A stretch of 64,000 nucleotides of DNA from Bacillota bacterium (GCA_023415205.1 JAEZLR010000033.1:1-64000); one strand, 5' to 3'. Numbered from the stretch's first letter, positions 8,748 to 18,570 are shown. The notes: generated from the sequence alone by a model not told the origin. Made by a program: numbers and translations.

Positions 8748-9770
8748 ATGGCGACTTATAAAGAAGCAGGTGTTGACGTAACAGCCGGTTACAAGGCTGT
8801 GGATTTGATGAAATCTCATGTAAAGAAAACCATGCGTCCTGAAGTTCTGACTGAAATCGGAGGCTTTGGAGGGCTCTTCAGCCTTGAAGGAATGCACTAT
8901 GAAAAGCCTGTTCTGGTTTCAGGAACGGATGGTGTGGGGACAAAGCTCAAGATTGCCTTTCTCATGGACAGGCATGATACGGTGGGGATTGACTGCGTGG
9001 CCATGTGTGTCAACGATGTTGTTTGCAGTGGCGCTCAGCCCCTGTTCTTCCTGGACTATGTCGCCCTTGGAAAGCTTGTTCCTGAAAAAGTTGAAGCCAT
9101 TGTCAAAGGCGTTTCTAATGGATGTATTCAAGCCAATTGTGCCCTTATCGGTGGGGAGACTGCGGAAATGCCAGGTTTTTATCCTGAGGATGAGTATGAT
9201 TTGGCGGGATTTGTAGTGGGGATTGTTGATAAGGATAAAATTATCAACGGTAAAACCATTAAACCCGGGGACACCCTGATAGGTCTGGCGTCATCCGGCA
9301 TCCACAGCAATGGATATTCCCTTGTTCGTAAAGTCTTTAACATCAACGAACAGAATCTGGGACGATTCAACGAATTCTTAGGAAAGAGCCTTGGTGAAGA
9401 GCTACTTACGCCTACACGCATCTATGTTAAAACCATTCTTGCCTTAACCAGTCAATATGAAATCAAAGGGATTGCCAATGTCACAGGAGGCGGGTTTATT
9501 GAAAACCTGCCAAGGATGATGCCAAAAGGTCTGAAGCTGGTGATTGAAAAGGGTACCTGGCCGGTACATCCCGTCTTTCAACTCATGCAGCAGATGGGCT
9601 CCATTCCAGATCAGGAAATGTATAATACCTTTAACATGGGTATCGGCATGGTGCTTGCCGTCTCTCCTGAAATTGCTTCTGAGGTTGTTCTTGAAGCTGA
9701 ACGCCTGGGTGAAAAGGCCTATATCATCGGTAAGGTTGCGTTAGGTGAGGAGCAAATAGAGCTATGCTGA
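8748..9770 (+). CDS. purM: Phosphoribosylformylglycinamidine cyclo-ligase PurM
   Basis: 340 residues. It closes FGAM to AIR using ATP. Family motifs are [41 protein letters not shown] and [13 protein letters not shown]. The ATG at 8748 is chosen because AGAAAGG (8728-8734) touches the alternative TTG at 8736 but sits 13 bases from the ATG; the [10 protein letters not shown] start also matches the family. It overlaps purN by 7 bases, so translation is probably coupled. Confidence 0.96.
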   Translation: MATYKEAGVDVTAGYKAVDLMKSHVKKTMRPEVLTEIGGFGGLFSLEGMHYEKPVLVSGTDGVGTKLKIAFLMDRHDTVGIDCVAMCVNDVVCSGAQPLFFLDYVALGKLVPEKVEAIVKGVSNGCIQANCALIGGETAEMPGFYPEDEYDLAGFVVGIVDKDKIINGKTIKPGDTLIGLASSGIHSNGYSLVRKVFNINEQNLGRFNEFLGKSLGEELLTPTRIYVKTILALTSQYEIKGIANVTGGGFIENLPRMMPKGLKLVIEKGTWPVHPVFQLMQQMGSIPDQEMYNTFNMGIGMVLAVSPEIASEVVLEAERLGEKAYIIGKVALGEEQIELC

Positions 9771-10390
9771 AAATAGGCGTTATGGTATCGGGCGGAGGAA
9801 CTAACCTTCAGTCCATATTGGATAAAATTGCTTCGGGTCAGTTACCTGGCTGCAAAATTGTCACGGTTGTATCCAGCAAGCCGGGGGTATATGCTCTTGA
9901 GCGGGCGAAGATCAGTGGGATACCCTCAACGGTCATTTCCAGAAAAAGCTTCGACTCTCCTGAGGCCTATGATGAGGCCTTAATCGCTCATATGAAAGCC
10001 TGTGAAGTGGAGTTGGTAGTTCTTGCGGGCTTCTTGAGCCTATTAGGTGAAAAATTCATCATGGCATACAGGAATGCCATTATCAATGTGCACCCTTCCC
10101 TGATTCCTGCTTTTTGCGGGAAAGGCTATTATGGATTAATTCCCCATATCAAGGCTCTTGAATACGGCGTTCGTGTCACCGGGGCAACAGTCCATTTTGT
10201 AGAGCCAGAATATGATTCCGGTCCGGTCATTCTTCAAAAGGCTGTTGAGATTTATGCCGGGGATACTCCTGAAAGTCTTCAGAAAAGGGTCATGGAACAG
10301 GCTGAATGGGAGCTTCTCCCGAAAGCCATCGGTCTTTTCAGCCAGGGCAGATTAAAAATCGAGGGCAGACAAGTCAAAATAGTGGAGTAA
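9764..10390 (+). CDS. purN: Phosphoribosylglycinamide formyltransferase PurN
   Basis: 208 residues. It transfers a formyl group from 10-formyltetrahydrofolate to GAR. The N-terminal nucleotide loop is [14 protein letters not shown]. The catalytic triad is present: Asn and His in [11 protein letters not shown] and Asp in EYDSGPVIL. The start overlaps the purM stop. Length is normal for the family. Confidence 0.96.
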   Translation: MLKIGVMVSGGGTNLQSILDKIASGQLPGCKIVTVVSSKPGVYALERAKISGIPSTVISRKSFDSPEAYDEALIAHMKACEVELVVLAGFLSLLGEKFIMAYRNAIINVHPSLIPAFCGKGYYGLIPHIKALEYGVRVTGATVHFVEPEYDSGPVILQKAVEIYAGDTPESLQKRVMEQAEWELLPKAIGLFSQGRLKIEGRQVKIVE

Positions 10391-10393
10391 GTG

Positions 10394-11938
10394 ATGATGA
10401 GAAGAGCATTGATCAGCGTATCGGATAAAACAGGTATTCTCGGCCTGGCGGAAGCCTTGGTCGCTATGGGAGTAGAAATCATTGCTACCCATGGGACGCT
10501 GGAATACCTGGAGAGTCATCATATTAAGGCTCTTTCGGTAGCTGATCTCACGGGTTATCCTGAATGTCTTGATGGGAGGATGAAAACCCTCCATCCCGTC
10601 ATTTTTGCAGCTATCATGGCTGAGCGGAACAATGCCGGACATATGACCCAGTTGGAAAGCCTTCATATTGAGCCTATTGATATGGTTGTAACCAATCTAT
10701 ATCCTTTCCGGCAGACCCTGCTAAAGGGGAATGTGGCTTTAAAAGAGGCCATGGAAAATATAGACATCGGTGGCCCTGCATTGCTGAGGGCTGCCGCATT
10801 GAATTATAGGGATGTCCTCGTTTTGGTAGACCCTGAGGATTATGGGCCCATCATGCATGAACTGGGGGCAACCCATGCGGTATCAGTCAGAAATCGCTAC
10901 AAGCTTGCCTACAAGGCCTTTTCACACACAAGCCATTATGATACCCTGATACAGAACTATTTTCTCTCTAAAATTGGGGGAGACTCCTTTCCTGAGATTA
11001 TTACCCTGACTTACGAAAAGGCTCAGGATTTACGTTACGGCGAGAATCCTCACCAAAGGGCTGCTTTTTACAAGGAGATCGGCCCAGTGGTTGGCTGCCT
11101 CCCCGATGCTCGCCAGCTTCATGGAAAAGAGCTGTCATTCAACAATATCAATGACAGCAATGGGGCGTTAGAGCTCCTTAAGGAGTTTGATGAGCCCACA
11201 GCCGTAATTATCAAGCATGCCCACCCGTGTGGGGTTGGTTCGGCGGACACCCTGGCAGAGGCCTACCACAAGGCCTACACTGCTGACACTGAATCAGCCT
11301 TTGGGGGAATTGTTGCCGTCAATGGGGAAATTGACGAGACCATGGCCCAACAAATGGCCGAGGTCTTTTATGAGGTTATTATTGCTCCGGCCTTTACAGA
11401 AAAGGCACTGGAGGTTCTTTCACGAAAAAAGAACCTCCGGCTCCTCGCTTTAGAGCATATTGGGAAAAAGCTTCCTGATGGCAGCTTGGATTTAAAAAAG
11501 GTTGCAGGAGGACTCCTTGCTCAAAGCTACAATAATAAGCTCATATCTGATGCCGGTATGGTGTTTGCCACGAAAAGAATGCCTGAGGAAGAAGAGCTTA
11601 TTAATCTTAAGTTTGCAATGAAAGTTGCTAAACATGCGCGTTCTAACGCCATAATTGTCGTAAAGGATAAAAAAACTCTGGGGATCGGTCAAGGTCAGGC
11701 AAGTAGGGTTAATGCGGCTAGAATTGCTATCCAGGCAGCAAAAGAAGAAGCATGTGGCGCTGTCATGGCATCGGATGCCTTCCTACCCTTTTCTGACACT
11801 GTCCATCTGGCGGGTGCGGCAGGAATTACGGCGATCATACAGCCTGGGGGGTCCCTAAAGGATTCAGAGTGTATTAACGCCTGTGAGGATAGGGGTATAT
11901 CCATGGTGTTTACTGGTAGCAGGCATTTTAAGCATTAA
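10394..11938 (+). CDS. purH: Bifunctional AICAR transformylase / IMP cyclohydrolase PurH
   Basis: 514 residues. The N-terminal IMP cyclohydrolase domain (MGS-like) has RALISVSDKTG, DGRMKTLHPVI and NIDIGGPALLRAAA. The C-terminal transformylase has the catalytic Lys-His in IIKHAHPCGVG (Asn is more usual where the second His sits) and LRYGENPHQ. It completes purine synthesis to IMP. GGAG lies 6 bases before the ATG at 10394; the ATG at 10397 is an equally possible start. It follows purN by 3 bases. Confidence 0.96.
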   Translation: MMRRALISVSDKTGILGLAEALVAMGVEIIATHGTLEYLESHHIKALSVADLTGYPECLDGRMKTLHPVIFAAIMAERNNAGHMTQLESLHIEPIDMVVTNLYPFRQTLLKGNVALKEAMENIDIGGPALLRAAALNYRDVLVLVDPEDYGPIMHELGATHAVSVRNRYKLAYKAFSHTSHYDTLIQNYFLSKIGGDSFPEIITLTYEKAQDLRYGENPHQRAAFYKEIGPVVGCLPDARQLHGKELSFNNINDSNGALELLKEFDEPTAVIIKHAHPCGVGSADTLAEAYHKAYTADTESAFGGIVAVNGEIDETMAQQMAEVFYEVIIAPAFTEKALEVLSRKKNLRLLALEHIGKKLPDGSLDLKKVAGGLLAQSYNNKLISDAGMVFATKRMPEEEELINLKFAMKVAKHARSNAIIVVKDKKTLGIGQGQASRVNAARIAIQAAKEEACGAVMASDAFLPFSDTVHLAGAAGITAIIQPGGSLKDSECINACEDRGISMVFTGSRHFKH

Positions 11939-12000
11939 GTTTTAGACACTTAAGAGTTCTGAGGTTTTTAACCCATCAAACGAGGAAAAGGGGAAATGAG

Positions 12001-13260
12001 ATGAAAATACTGGTGGTTGGCAGTGGTGGCAGAGAGCACGCCATTATTTGGAAACTAAAGCAAAGCCCGAAGGTAAATAAAATTTATTGTGCGCCCGGCA
12101 ACGGTGGCATCTCGGAAATTGCCCAATGTGTACCCATCCCTGCTATGGATATCAAGAAAATGGTGGAGTTCACCAAAAATGAAGGTATTGATAGTGTTAT
12201 TGTCGCCCCGGATGATCCCTTGGCGGCAGGAATGGTAGATGCCATAGAAGAGGCCGGTATCCGAGCCTTTGGTCCCCGAAAAAACGCGGCGGTTATCGAA
12301 GCCAGCAAGGTCTTTTCAAAAGACCTGATGAAAAAGTATCAAATTCCCTCTGCGGCCTACGAAAGCTTTGATAACCCAGCATTGGCCAAGGAGTATGTCA
12401 AGACGGCCCAATATCCTCTTGTCGTTAAAGCCGATGGTCTGGCGCTAGGGAAGGGTGTCCTCATCTGCCAAAATACAGAGGAAGCATGGGCGGCCATCAC
12501 CTCCATCATGGAGGACGGAAAATTCGGTACAGCAGGCCAGAAAATTGTCGTGGAGGAATTCATGACTGGCCCGGAGGTTTCTGTCTTGGCCTTTACAGAT
12601 GGTAAAACCATACGTCCCATGGTAAGCTCACAGGATCATAAAAGGGCTTATGATCATGATGAGGGCCTCAATACAGGAGGAATGGGAACTTTCTCGCCCA
12701 GCCGTGTCTATACCGAAGAGCTTCAAAAGGAATGTATGGAGAGAATCTTTATTCCCACCATGGAAGCGATGAATAGGGAGGGCCGACCTTTTAAAGGTAT
12801 TTTGTTTTTTGGACTTATGCTAACCCCTGACGGACCTAAGGTTCTGGAATACAATGCACGCTTTGGGGACCCTGAGACTCAGGTCGTATTGCCTAGGCTT
12901 GAAAATGATTTATTGGAAATTTTTGAGGCTATCATTGATGAAAAATTGGAGACAATAGATATTACATGGCGTGAAAATGCGGCCGTTTGTGTTGTCATGG
13001 CTTCGGGCGGTTATCCTGAGCATTATGCCAAAGGCTATGAGATCAAAGGTCTTGAGGTTGCGGGTCAACAGCAGGATATTATTATTTTCCATGCGGGAAC
13101 CCGTAAGGAAGGATCATGCTTCTATACTAATGGGGGGCGGGTGTTGGGTGTCACTGCAATTGCCGAGAATATTGAAAAGGCCAGAGAAAAAGCCTATCAT
13201 GCAATATCTCAAATTTCATTTAAGGATGCGCATTATCGAAGGGATATTGGCATCAAATAG
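12001..13260 (+). CDS. purD: Phosphoribosylamine-glycine ligase PurD
   Basis: 419 residues. An ATP-grasp enzyme joining phosphoribosylamine and glycine. The N-terminal motif KILVVGSGGREHAI, the ATP-grasp segments LVVKADGLALGKGV and GPEVSVLAFTDG, and the metal-binding region EYNARFGDPE are all present. The ribosome site GAGGAAAAGGGG lies upstream. It is the last pur gene here; purC, purL, purB and purK are not in the window. Confidence 0.96.
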   Translation: MKILVVGSGGREHAIIWKLKQSPKVNKIYCAPGNGGISEIAQCVPIPAMDIKKMVEFTKNEGIDSVIVAPDDPLAAGMVDAIEEAGIRAFGPRKNAAVIEASKVFSKDLMKKYQIPSAAYESFDNPALAKEYVKTAQYPLVVKADGLALGKGVLICQNTEEAWAAITSIMEDGKFGTAGQKIVVEEFMTGPEVSVLAFTDGKTIRPMVSSQDHKRAYDHDEGLNTGGMGTFSPSRVYTEELQKECMERIFIPTMEAMNREGRPFKGILFFGLMLTPDGPKVLEYNARFGDPETQVVLPRLENDLLEIFEAIIDEKLETIDITWRENAAVCVVMASGGYPEHYAKGYEIKGLEVAGQQQDIIIFHAGTRKEGSCFYTNGGRVLGVTAIAENIEKAREKAYHAISQISFKDAHYRRDIGIK

Positions 13261-13335
13261 CATTGTAGTATGATCATCACAGGATAGAATGAGCCTCTTC
13301 AACAGACAATAGGACTGTAGGGGAGGTGAAAAGTC

Positions 13336-13497
13336 ATGAAAGCAAACAGATGTATCGGTTGTTCTGTTACCGAATGCAAGTACCATGCAAAGAGTGAAAT
13401 GATGTGCAGTCTTGATCATATCAAGGTAGCCAGGAATGTTAGTACTTCTGCTAACGCTGAAAGTGATACAGAATGTGCAAGCTTTGAAAAAGGATAG
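13336..13497 (+). CDS. Small DUF1540 protein
   Basis: 53 residues, beginning MKANRCIGCSVTECKYH. It shows the DUF1540 Cys pattern: CIGCS-x4-C, then C at residue 24 and C at 47 in TECASFE, probably a small metal-binding fold. The family is common in spore-forming clostridia and its function is unknown. A strong GGGAGGTGA site lies 8 bases before the ATG. It follows purD by 75 bases and is closed by an inverted repeat at 13533. Confidence 0.85.
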   Translation: MKANRCIGCSVTECKYHAKSEMMCSLDHIKVARNVSTSANAESDTECASFEKG

Positions 13498-13532
13498 AAT
13501 TTGGGTTACTTTCGCCAATTGAGAACGAGGAC

Positions 13533-13560
13533 GAAGGGTCGGCTTTAACCGACCCTTCAT
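13533..13560 (+). terminator. Terminator after the DUF1540 gene
   Basis: Perfect 10-bp inverted repeat GAAGGGTCGG / CCGACCCTTC around a 6-base loop. The T-run after it is poor (ATTGTATAAA), so it may be a weak terminator. Confidence 0.6.
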
Positions 13561-13635
13561 TGTATAAATCACTTAAAAATAATTTCAAGACACGGAAGGA
13601 TTGCGGATAACTTCCAAATAGTGATATTATAAAAC

Positions 13636-13707
13636 AAATGTACATTATATATAAAAAGTTTGAATTATAAATGTACATTTTATATAATAGAAATGCACTA
13701 TATAAAA
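13636..13707 (+). repeat. Three direct repeats upstream of the sugar-binding protein gene
   Basis: AAATGTACATTATATATAA (13636), AAATGTACATTTTATATAA (13669) and the weaker AAATGCACTATATAA (13691). Starts are 33 and 22 bases apart, so roughly on one face of the helix. The first two contain the palindrome ATGTACAT. They end just before the ribosome site of the gene at 13721 and overlap possible TATAAT-like -10 sequences. Direct repeats at this spacing suit an AraC-type regulator such as the YesN protein encoded two genes downstream. That assignment is inferred. Confidence 0.5.
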
Positions 13708-13720
13708 AAGAGGTATCCTA

Positions 13721-15013
13721 ATGAGAGTAAAGCACATCTTGACAGTGGTTTTACCCCTTGTACTACTTCTTTCCGTCAGTGGTTGCGATAACCCCAATAG
13801 CCCGATACCAGTGAATTCGGTTCCCGATTTATCCTCCCCTGTCAACCTGAAGTTCATCAATAGCTGGGGGGGAAGCGATCCAAAAGCCGAAACGCTGCAA
13901 TCTATTTTTAATGCCTTCTCAAAGGATAACCCCGGTATTACTATTTCAAATGAATCTTTGTATGGGGATGATTTCTTAATAAAGCTGAAAACTGATTTTG
14001 CATCCGGCAATGATCCCGATGTTTTTGGTCTCTGGCCGGGTTCGGATATTAAAGCCCTTGTGGCGGCTGGAAAGGTGGCAGATATTACCGATGTGCTTGA
14101 AGCAGACCCCGAATGGAAGAGCACCTTTGATCCTAAAATGTGGTATAATACCACCTTTGATAATAAAATCTACGGACTCCCCGTTGAAATAATTTTTGAG
14201 GGTCTCTACGTCAATACCGATTTATTCGAGAAAAATGATATTCAGATTCCCCAGAATTATGAAGAACTGAAGGAAGCGGTAACACGCTTCCGCAGTGTCG
14301 GCATTATCCCTATAGCCTTTAACTGCAGAGCGGAGGGAACCTACCTCTATCAGAATATTGCCATGATGATTGGCGGAAAAGAAGCAATAGAAAACCCCAT
14401 AAGCGAGGGCCAAATTAATCCCTGCTACATTAAGGCCATGAACGTCATGAAGGAATTATACGAAATGGGGGCATTTCCTGATAATGTTTTCACCATGAGC
14501 TCTGTGGAGAGGAATGACCTGTTTATCCAAAAAAAAGCGGCAATGATTGTACAGGGATCGTGGTTCGTCTCGGCTATAACCGATGAAAAAAGTGTGGATT
14601 TTGTTCCTTTTCCTGAGATGACAGGAGGTAAGAATGAGGCCAGAATGATTTATGGTTTAGGGTGCGGAACCTTTTACATGAGTACCAAGGCCGGATATGA
14701 TTCCAACCAGCGGGAAGCCGCACTGAAATTACTCAGATACCTGACCTCCAAGTCCACCGCCACTATATTGGCTGAAAGAACAGGAATGCTCAGCAATGTA
14801 GATATTTATGAATTCAATATCAGGTATAGCCGCCTTGCCAATAAGGGCATAAGCATGACTAATAAATTTTCTCAGCTTATTGGTCCCCCCGACAGCTATC
14901 TTCCGCGGACAGCTTGGGATAACGTTATTGTGAAAGATTTCCCATACATGCTGGAAAATAAGATATCCCCTGAGGAACTATGGAAAAAAGCCCTGACAGA
15001 AACACAAGACTAA
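13721..15013 (+). CDS. ABC transporter sugar-binding lipoprotein (family 1)
   Basis: 430 residues. Lipoprotein signal with a Cys at about residue 22 in SVSGCDNP. The rest matches family 1 extracellular solute-binding proteins: NLKFINSWGG, FASGNDPDVFGLWPG, YGLPVEI, AAMIVQGSWFVSAI and ALKLLRYLTSKSTA. It is anchored outside the membrane. It heads a three-gene unit with a YesM-type kinase and a YesN-type regulator rather than with permeases. It may therefore present ligand to the sensor or share the permeases at 18714-20555. Sugar specificity cannot be read from sequence; cellobiose or cellodextrin is a guess from context. Confidence 0.88.
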   Translation: MRVKHILTVVLPLVLLLSVSGCDNPNSPIPVNSVPDLSSPVNLKFINSWGGSDPKAETLQSIFNAFSKDNPGITISNESLYGDDFLIKLKTDFASGNDPDVFGLWPGSDIKALVAAGKVADITDVLEADPEWKSTFDPKMWYNTTFDNKIYGLPVEIIFEGLYVNTDLFEKNDIQIPQNYEELKEAVTRFRSVGIIPIAFNCRAEGTYLYQNIAMMIGGKEAIENPISEGQINPCYIKAMNVMKELYEMGAFPDNVFTMSSVERNDLFIQKKAAMIVQGSWFVSAITDEKSVDFVPFPEMTGGKNEARMIYGLGCGTFYMSTKAGYDSNQREAALKLLRYLTSKSTATILAERTGMLSNVDIYEFNIRYSRLANKGISMTNKFSQLIGPPDSYLPRTAWDNVIVKDFPYMLENKISPEELWKKALTETQD

Positions 15014-15035
15014 AAGTAATGAGGGTTAAGGCTAA

Positions 15036-16895
15036 ATGAAATCCACAAAATCTGGTAATCGGCCAATTAAAAAACTAATGAGCAGAGTGCGTATACCACT
15101 CATAAAGTTCTATCAAAATCTCCCCATACGCTATAAGCTCATGCTGGTTTTCAATATGATACTGATTATTTCCCTGGTTGGCTTGAGCTATATTAATTAC
15201 CGTAATTCTGAAGAAACCCTCACCAAAAAATCTACCCAATACACCCAGGATATTCTCAAAATGGTGGAGTACCGCATGAAGGATTATGTGCGTAATCTCA
15301 ACCTCATTTCCCAAGCCCTTATCCCTGATAATAATCTTCTAAATATTATTAAAAATTCTGGTGAATCGGATTCGCTTCAGCAGTATGAAGAATCCTATGT
15401 AGTTGAGAATCACTTAAAGAAAACTGTGTTTTCAAGAGATGAGGTTCAATCTCTGGCCTTGATTACTCCTACGAATTATTTTGTTGCTGATAAAGACAGC
15501 AGAGTGGCTAATATCAAGCAATTGGTGCCCGCTGGTAGCGAGAACTATATTAAAATGCTCACGGAGGCCCGTCAAAAAAGCGGAATGCCGATATTTTATC
15601 TTGAGCTTGATAATGGTCGGGCTAAGAATCTTTACATAGCCAGAATGGCCTATAGCATTAATAATTATGAAGAAATAGGGCTATATGTCATGCTGCTTCG
15701 TATGGAATTCCTGGATTCCGTACTAAAAGATCTGGTAAATGAGGATACGCAAAATATAATGATTCTGTCTGCAAGCAACCAAATTGTTGTTGAGCGGGAC
15801 GATGCTAATAGTAATGATATTGCTCAGAAAATGGCCAGTATCAGTGGAACAAAGGGATGGTTTTACGATGCCTCGGGAAAAAGTATCATCTCCTATCTCA
15901 TCATGGATGAAAAACCCAACTGGAAGATTATTTCAGTGGTTTCTCTCAAAAGTCTATATAGAGATATCGATCTTTTAAGACAGAGAATAGTCCTCTCCTC
16001 CATGGCCATTGTCCTGGTGCTATCTACCATTAGCCTTTTGGTTACTTCGGATCTGACCAGACCCTTTAAAAAACTTATCACTGGTATGGAAAAGGTGCGA
16101 AAGGGAGATCGAAATGTTCAGATCGCCCTTAACCGTAAAGATGAGATTGGCTACCTGGGTGAGGCATTTAACCGCATGGTGAAAGAGATGAATACTCTTT
16201 CCAACTGGGTTTACCAAGAACAACTGACCCGCAAGGAGGCGGAAATCAAGGCTCTCCAGGCACAGATCAATCCTCATTTTCTGTTCAATACGTTGGAATC
16301 CATTAATTGGATGGCTCTCCTTAACAATGTTCCTGAAATCAGTGAGATGGTCACCTCCCTCTCTGCGCTCATGGAGGCCTCCATTGGAAGGGACGACAAG
16401 CTCATTACCTTTCAGGAGGAGCTTCACTATATTGATAGCTACTCCTTGATACTTAAGAAAAGATTTGGAGAGCGGCTAGAACTGATCAAGCAAATCGACT
16501 CCCTGGTCATGGAGGTGAATATTCCCCGTCTCCTGATTCAACCCCTGGTGGAAAATGCCATCATTCACGGTATTGAAAGGGTTCAGTCAAAGGGAGTTAT
16601 TATCCTTACAGCAAACCAATCGGAAGGAAACCTTACCATCTCGGTGGAAGATAATGGTGAGGGGATTGAGGAAGAAGAATTGAAACTTATCAATGAGAGT
16701 CTTAGAATGGATAATGAGGCCTACTTTAAGAGGCTGAGCGCCAAGAAAGGAAAGAGCATTGGCCTGGACAATGTCAACCGGCGCATTAAGCTATTTTACG
16801 GAAATGAATACGGTCTTTTGATTGAAAGCAAAAAGAGTGTTTATACAAAAGTCATTGTAACCATACCCATGAATGTACAAAATAATCCAGCGTAA
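15036..16895 (+). CDS. YesM-type sensor histidine kinase
   Basis: 619 residues. Transmembrane segment 1 at about 33-53, an extracellular sensor region of ~260 residues, transmembrane segment 2 at about 318-337, then HAMP (DLTRPFKKL). A His-kinase domain of the YesM class has the phosphorylated His in QAQINPHFLFNTLE (about 412). The HATPase has N-box PLVENAIIHGIE and G-boxes VEDNGEGI and SIGLDNVNRRI. It senses extracellular sugar or the binding protein and phosphorylates the regulator encoded just downstream. It lies 23 bases after the binding-protein gene. Confidence 0.93.
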   Translation: MKSTKSGNRPIKKLMSRVRIPLIKFYQNLPIRYKLMLVFNMILIISLVGLSYINYRNSEETLTKKSTQYTQDILKMVEYRMKDYVRNLNLISQALIPDNNLLNIIKNSGESDSLQQYEESYVVENHLKKTVFSRDEVQSLALITPTNYFVADKDSRVANIKQLVPAGSENYIKMLTEARQKSGMPIFYLELDNGRAKNLYIARMAYSINNYEEIGLYVMLLRMEFLDSVLKDLVNEDTQNIMILSASNQIVVERDDANSNDIAQKMASISGTKGWFYDASGKSIISYLIMDEKPNWKIISVVSLKSLYRDIDLLRQRIVLSSMAIVLVLSTISLLVTSDLTRPFKKLITGMEKVRKGDRNVQIALNRKDEIGYLGEAFNRMVKEMNTLSNWVYQEQLTRKEAEIKALQAQINPHFLFNTLESINWMALLNNVPEISEMVTSLSALMEASIGRDDKLITFQEELHYIDSYSLILKKRFGERLELIKQIDSLVMEVNIPRLLIQPLVENAIIHGIERVQSKGVIILTANQSEGNLTISVEDNGEGIEEEELKLINESLRMDNEAYFKRLSAKKGKSIGLDNVNRRIKLFYGNEYGLLIESKKSVYTKVIVTIPMNVQNNPA

Positions 16896-16908
16896 GGGGG
16901 TGCTTTTT

Positions 16909-18516
16909 CTGTACAAGGTTTTGATTATTGATGATGAACCCATTATCAGAAAAGGTTTGACAAGTATTATGAACTGGAGCCAGCTTCAATGTGAAATTTG
17001 CGGCGAGGCGGCAGATGGAGAGATGGGCGAGGAGTATATCCTCAAGCTCAAGCCAGATATTATACTGACCGATATCCGTATGCCAAAGGCTGACGGTTTG
17101 ACCATGATTCGTAGGGTTAAGGAGATTTCTCCTGAAAGTAAGATTATTATCCTCACAGGCTACAGAGATTTCAATTATGCCCAGGAGGCCATTAAATTAG
17201 GGGCATTTGATTACCTGCTCAAACCCACCAAAATTGAAGAGCTTACTGAGGTTATTAAGCGTACAGTGCAGCAGTTGGATTGCGAAAAACAACGAGCGGA
17301 GGAGATTTATCGTTACAAAGCCCTCTATGAAAAAAATATTCCTCTGCTTAAGGAGAAGCTGCTCTATAACTTACTCTATGGCCTTTACTTGAACGATGAG
17401 GATATTGAATCTCAAATGGAACGTTTCAACCTCTTCATTGATGAGTTCGTTATGGGTATCATTGATAATGAAAGCAGCGAGGAAAAAGACGGCTATGCTC
17501 TGCAGCTCTATCAATTTGGTATCATTAGTACCTTAGAAGAGGTTCTGGCTAATGAATTCTCTTTTATTTCCACGGCTTTGAACAACAGATGGCTTTTGTT
17601 TGTCGCCAAACCTGTGTCAAATGAAACCCTGGATCTTGAAAAACTTCATGGTAAGCTGGCCTACCTACAGGAAATGATTGAAAACTGCTTCAGCTTTACT
17701 GTATCTATTGCCATTAGTACCTTGGGCAAGGGCTATAAGGATCTGCCTCTTAAGTTCAGAGAATGTAAGAGCGGATTGGAGCATCGGTTCTATCTTGGAG
17801 GAAACACCATTATATCCTACAGTGATTTAAATTCCTTCTTTAATGTCAAGGATCATACCAATCTGGAAATGCAGCAAAGGCAGTTGATTGACCATATAAA
17901 GGCCGGAAACCAGGAGACCGTTGAGGAGACGGTGGAATCCATCAGAAATTATATCAGGGAGTTAAAGGCCGATGACAGAGCCTACATAAAAAGCTTTTAT
18001 TTAAGCACTCTCTCTGCCATCAATACTATCAGAAGCACGTTGATGAATCAGACTGAGAACAAGAGCATGAATTTAACCAGCCTGTATCCTATGATAGAAA
18101 GCTGCGACAATATCATGGATCTAAACGATATTCTCAAGGAAGCCGCGCGTAAAGCAGCTGAAAGTGTCAACACCTATAACAACAAGAATATGAAGCTGCT
18201 GCTGAAGAGCGCCGTTGAATACCTTGAGAGCCATTACAACGAGCCTGTCACCCTTAATGATGTGGCTGAGAAGCTTTATGTGAGCACCTATTACTTGAGC
18301 AGAATGTTCAAGAAGGAGCTGAATAAGAATTTCGTTGACTACCTGAACGAAATACGGATTAACCACGCCAAGGAGCTCCTGTTGGACGTTCGTTATAAAA
18401 CCTATGAGGTGGCGGATGCCATCGGCATCTCTGATCCACATTATTTCTCAAAATTATTTAAGAAGTATGTGGGGATAACACCCACAGAATATAAGGATTC
18501 TCAAAAGCTCGGATAA
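16909..18516 (+). CDS. YesN-type response regulator, AraC family
   Basis: About 535 residues. The receiver domain starts YKVLIIDDEP with the phospho-acceptor Asp in ILTDIRMPKADG and Lys in LLKPTK. A ~250-residue central region follows, then a C-terminal AraC double helix-turn-helix (LNDVAEKLYVSTYYLSRMFK and VADAIGISDPHYFSKLFKK). Start choice: AAGGGGGTG (16894-16902) sits 6 bases before a CTG at 16909, giving the family-typical start MYKVLIIDDE. The ATG at 16873 would need a 23-base overlap with the kinase and lacks a site; GTG at 16900 is too close. It probably activates this locus through the direct repeats at 13636. A terminator follows. Confidence 0.88.
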   Translation: MYKVLIIDDEPIIRKGLTSIMNWSQLQCEICGEAADGEMGEEYILKLKPDIILTDIRMPKADGLTMIRRVKEISPESKIIILTGYRDFNYAQEAIKLGAFDYLLKPTKIEELTEVIKRTVQQLDCEKQRAEEIYRYKALYEKNIPLLKEKLLYNLLYGLYLNDEDIESQMERFNLFIDEFVMGIIDNESSEEKDGYALQLYQFGIISTLEEVLANEFSFISTALNNRWLLFVAKPVSNETLDLEKLHGKLAYLQEMIENCFSFTVSIAISTLGKGYKDLPLKFRECKSGLEHRFYLGGNTIISYSDLNSFFNVKDHTNLEMQQRQLIDHIKAGNQETVEETVESIRNYIRELKADDRAYIKSFYLSTLSAINTIRSTLMNQTENKSMNLTSLYPMIESCDNIMDLNDILKEAARKAAESVNTYNNKNMKLLLKSAVEYLESHYNEPVTLNDVAEKLYVSTYYLSRMFKKELNKNFVDYLNEIRINHAKELLLDVRYKTYEVADAIGISDPHYFSKLFKKYVGITPTEYKDSQKLG

Positions 18517-18537
18517 CAGCTCTTTTACCAGCCTTTC

Positions 18538-18570
18538 AATACACCGCACCCTGTGCGGTGTATTTTTTTG
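18538..18570 (+). terminator. Terminator after the two-component genes
   Basis: AATACACCGCAC pairs with GTGCGGTGTATT around loop CCT, followed by a run of T. A strong hairpin, separating the regulator unit from the permease operon. Confidence 0.92.

Noticed and set aside
10391..10393. GTG at 10391 as the purH start
   Set aside because: The ATG codons at 10394 and 10397 are better spaced from GGAG and give the usual N-terminus.
18145..18157. GCCGCGCGTAAAG inside the YesN-type gene as another LacI operator
   Set aside because: It shares only the CGCGCGT core; the flanks do not match the palindrome (GTAAAG rather than GTTTAC).
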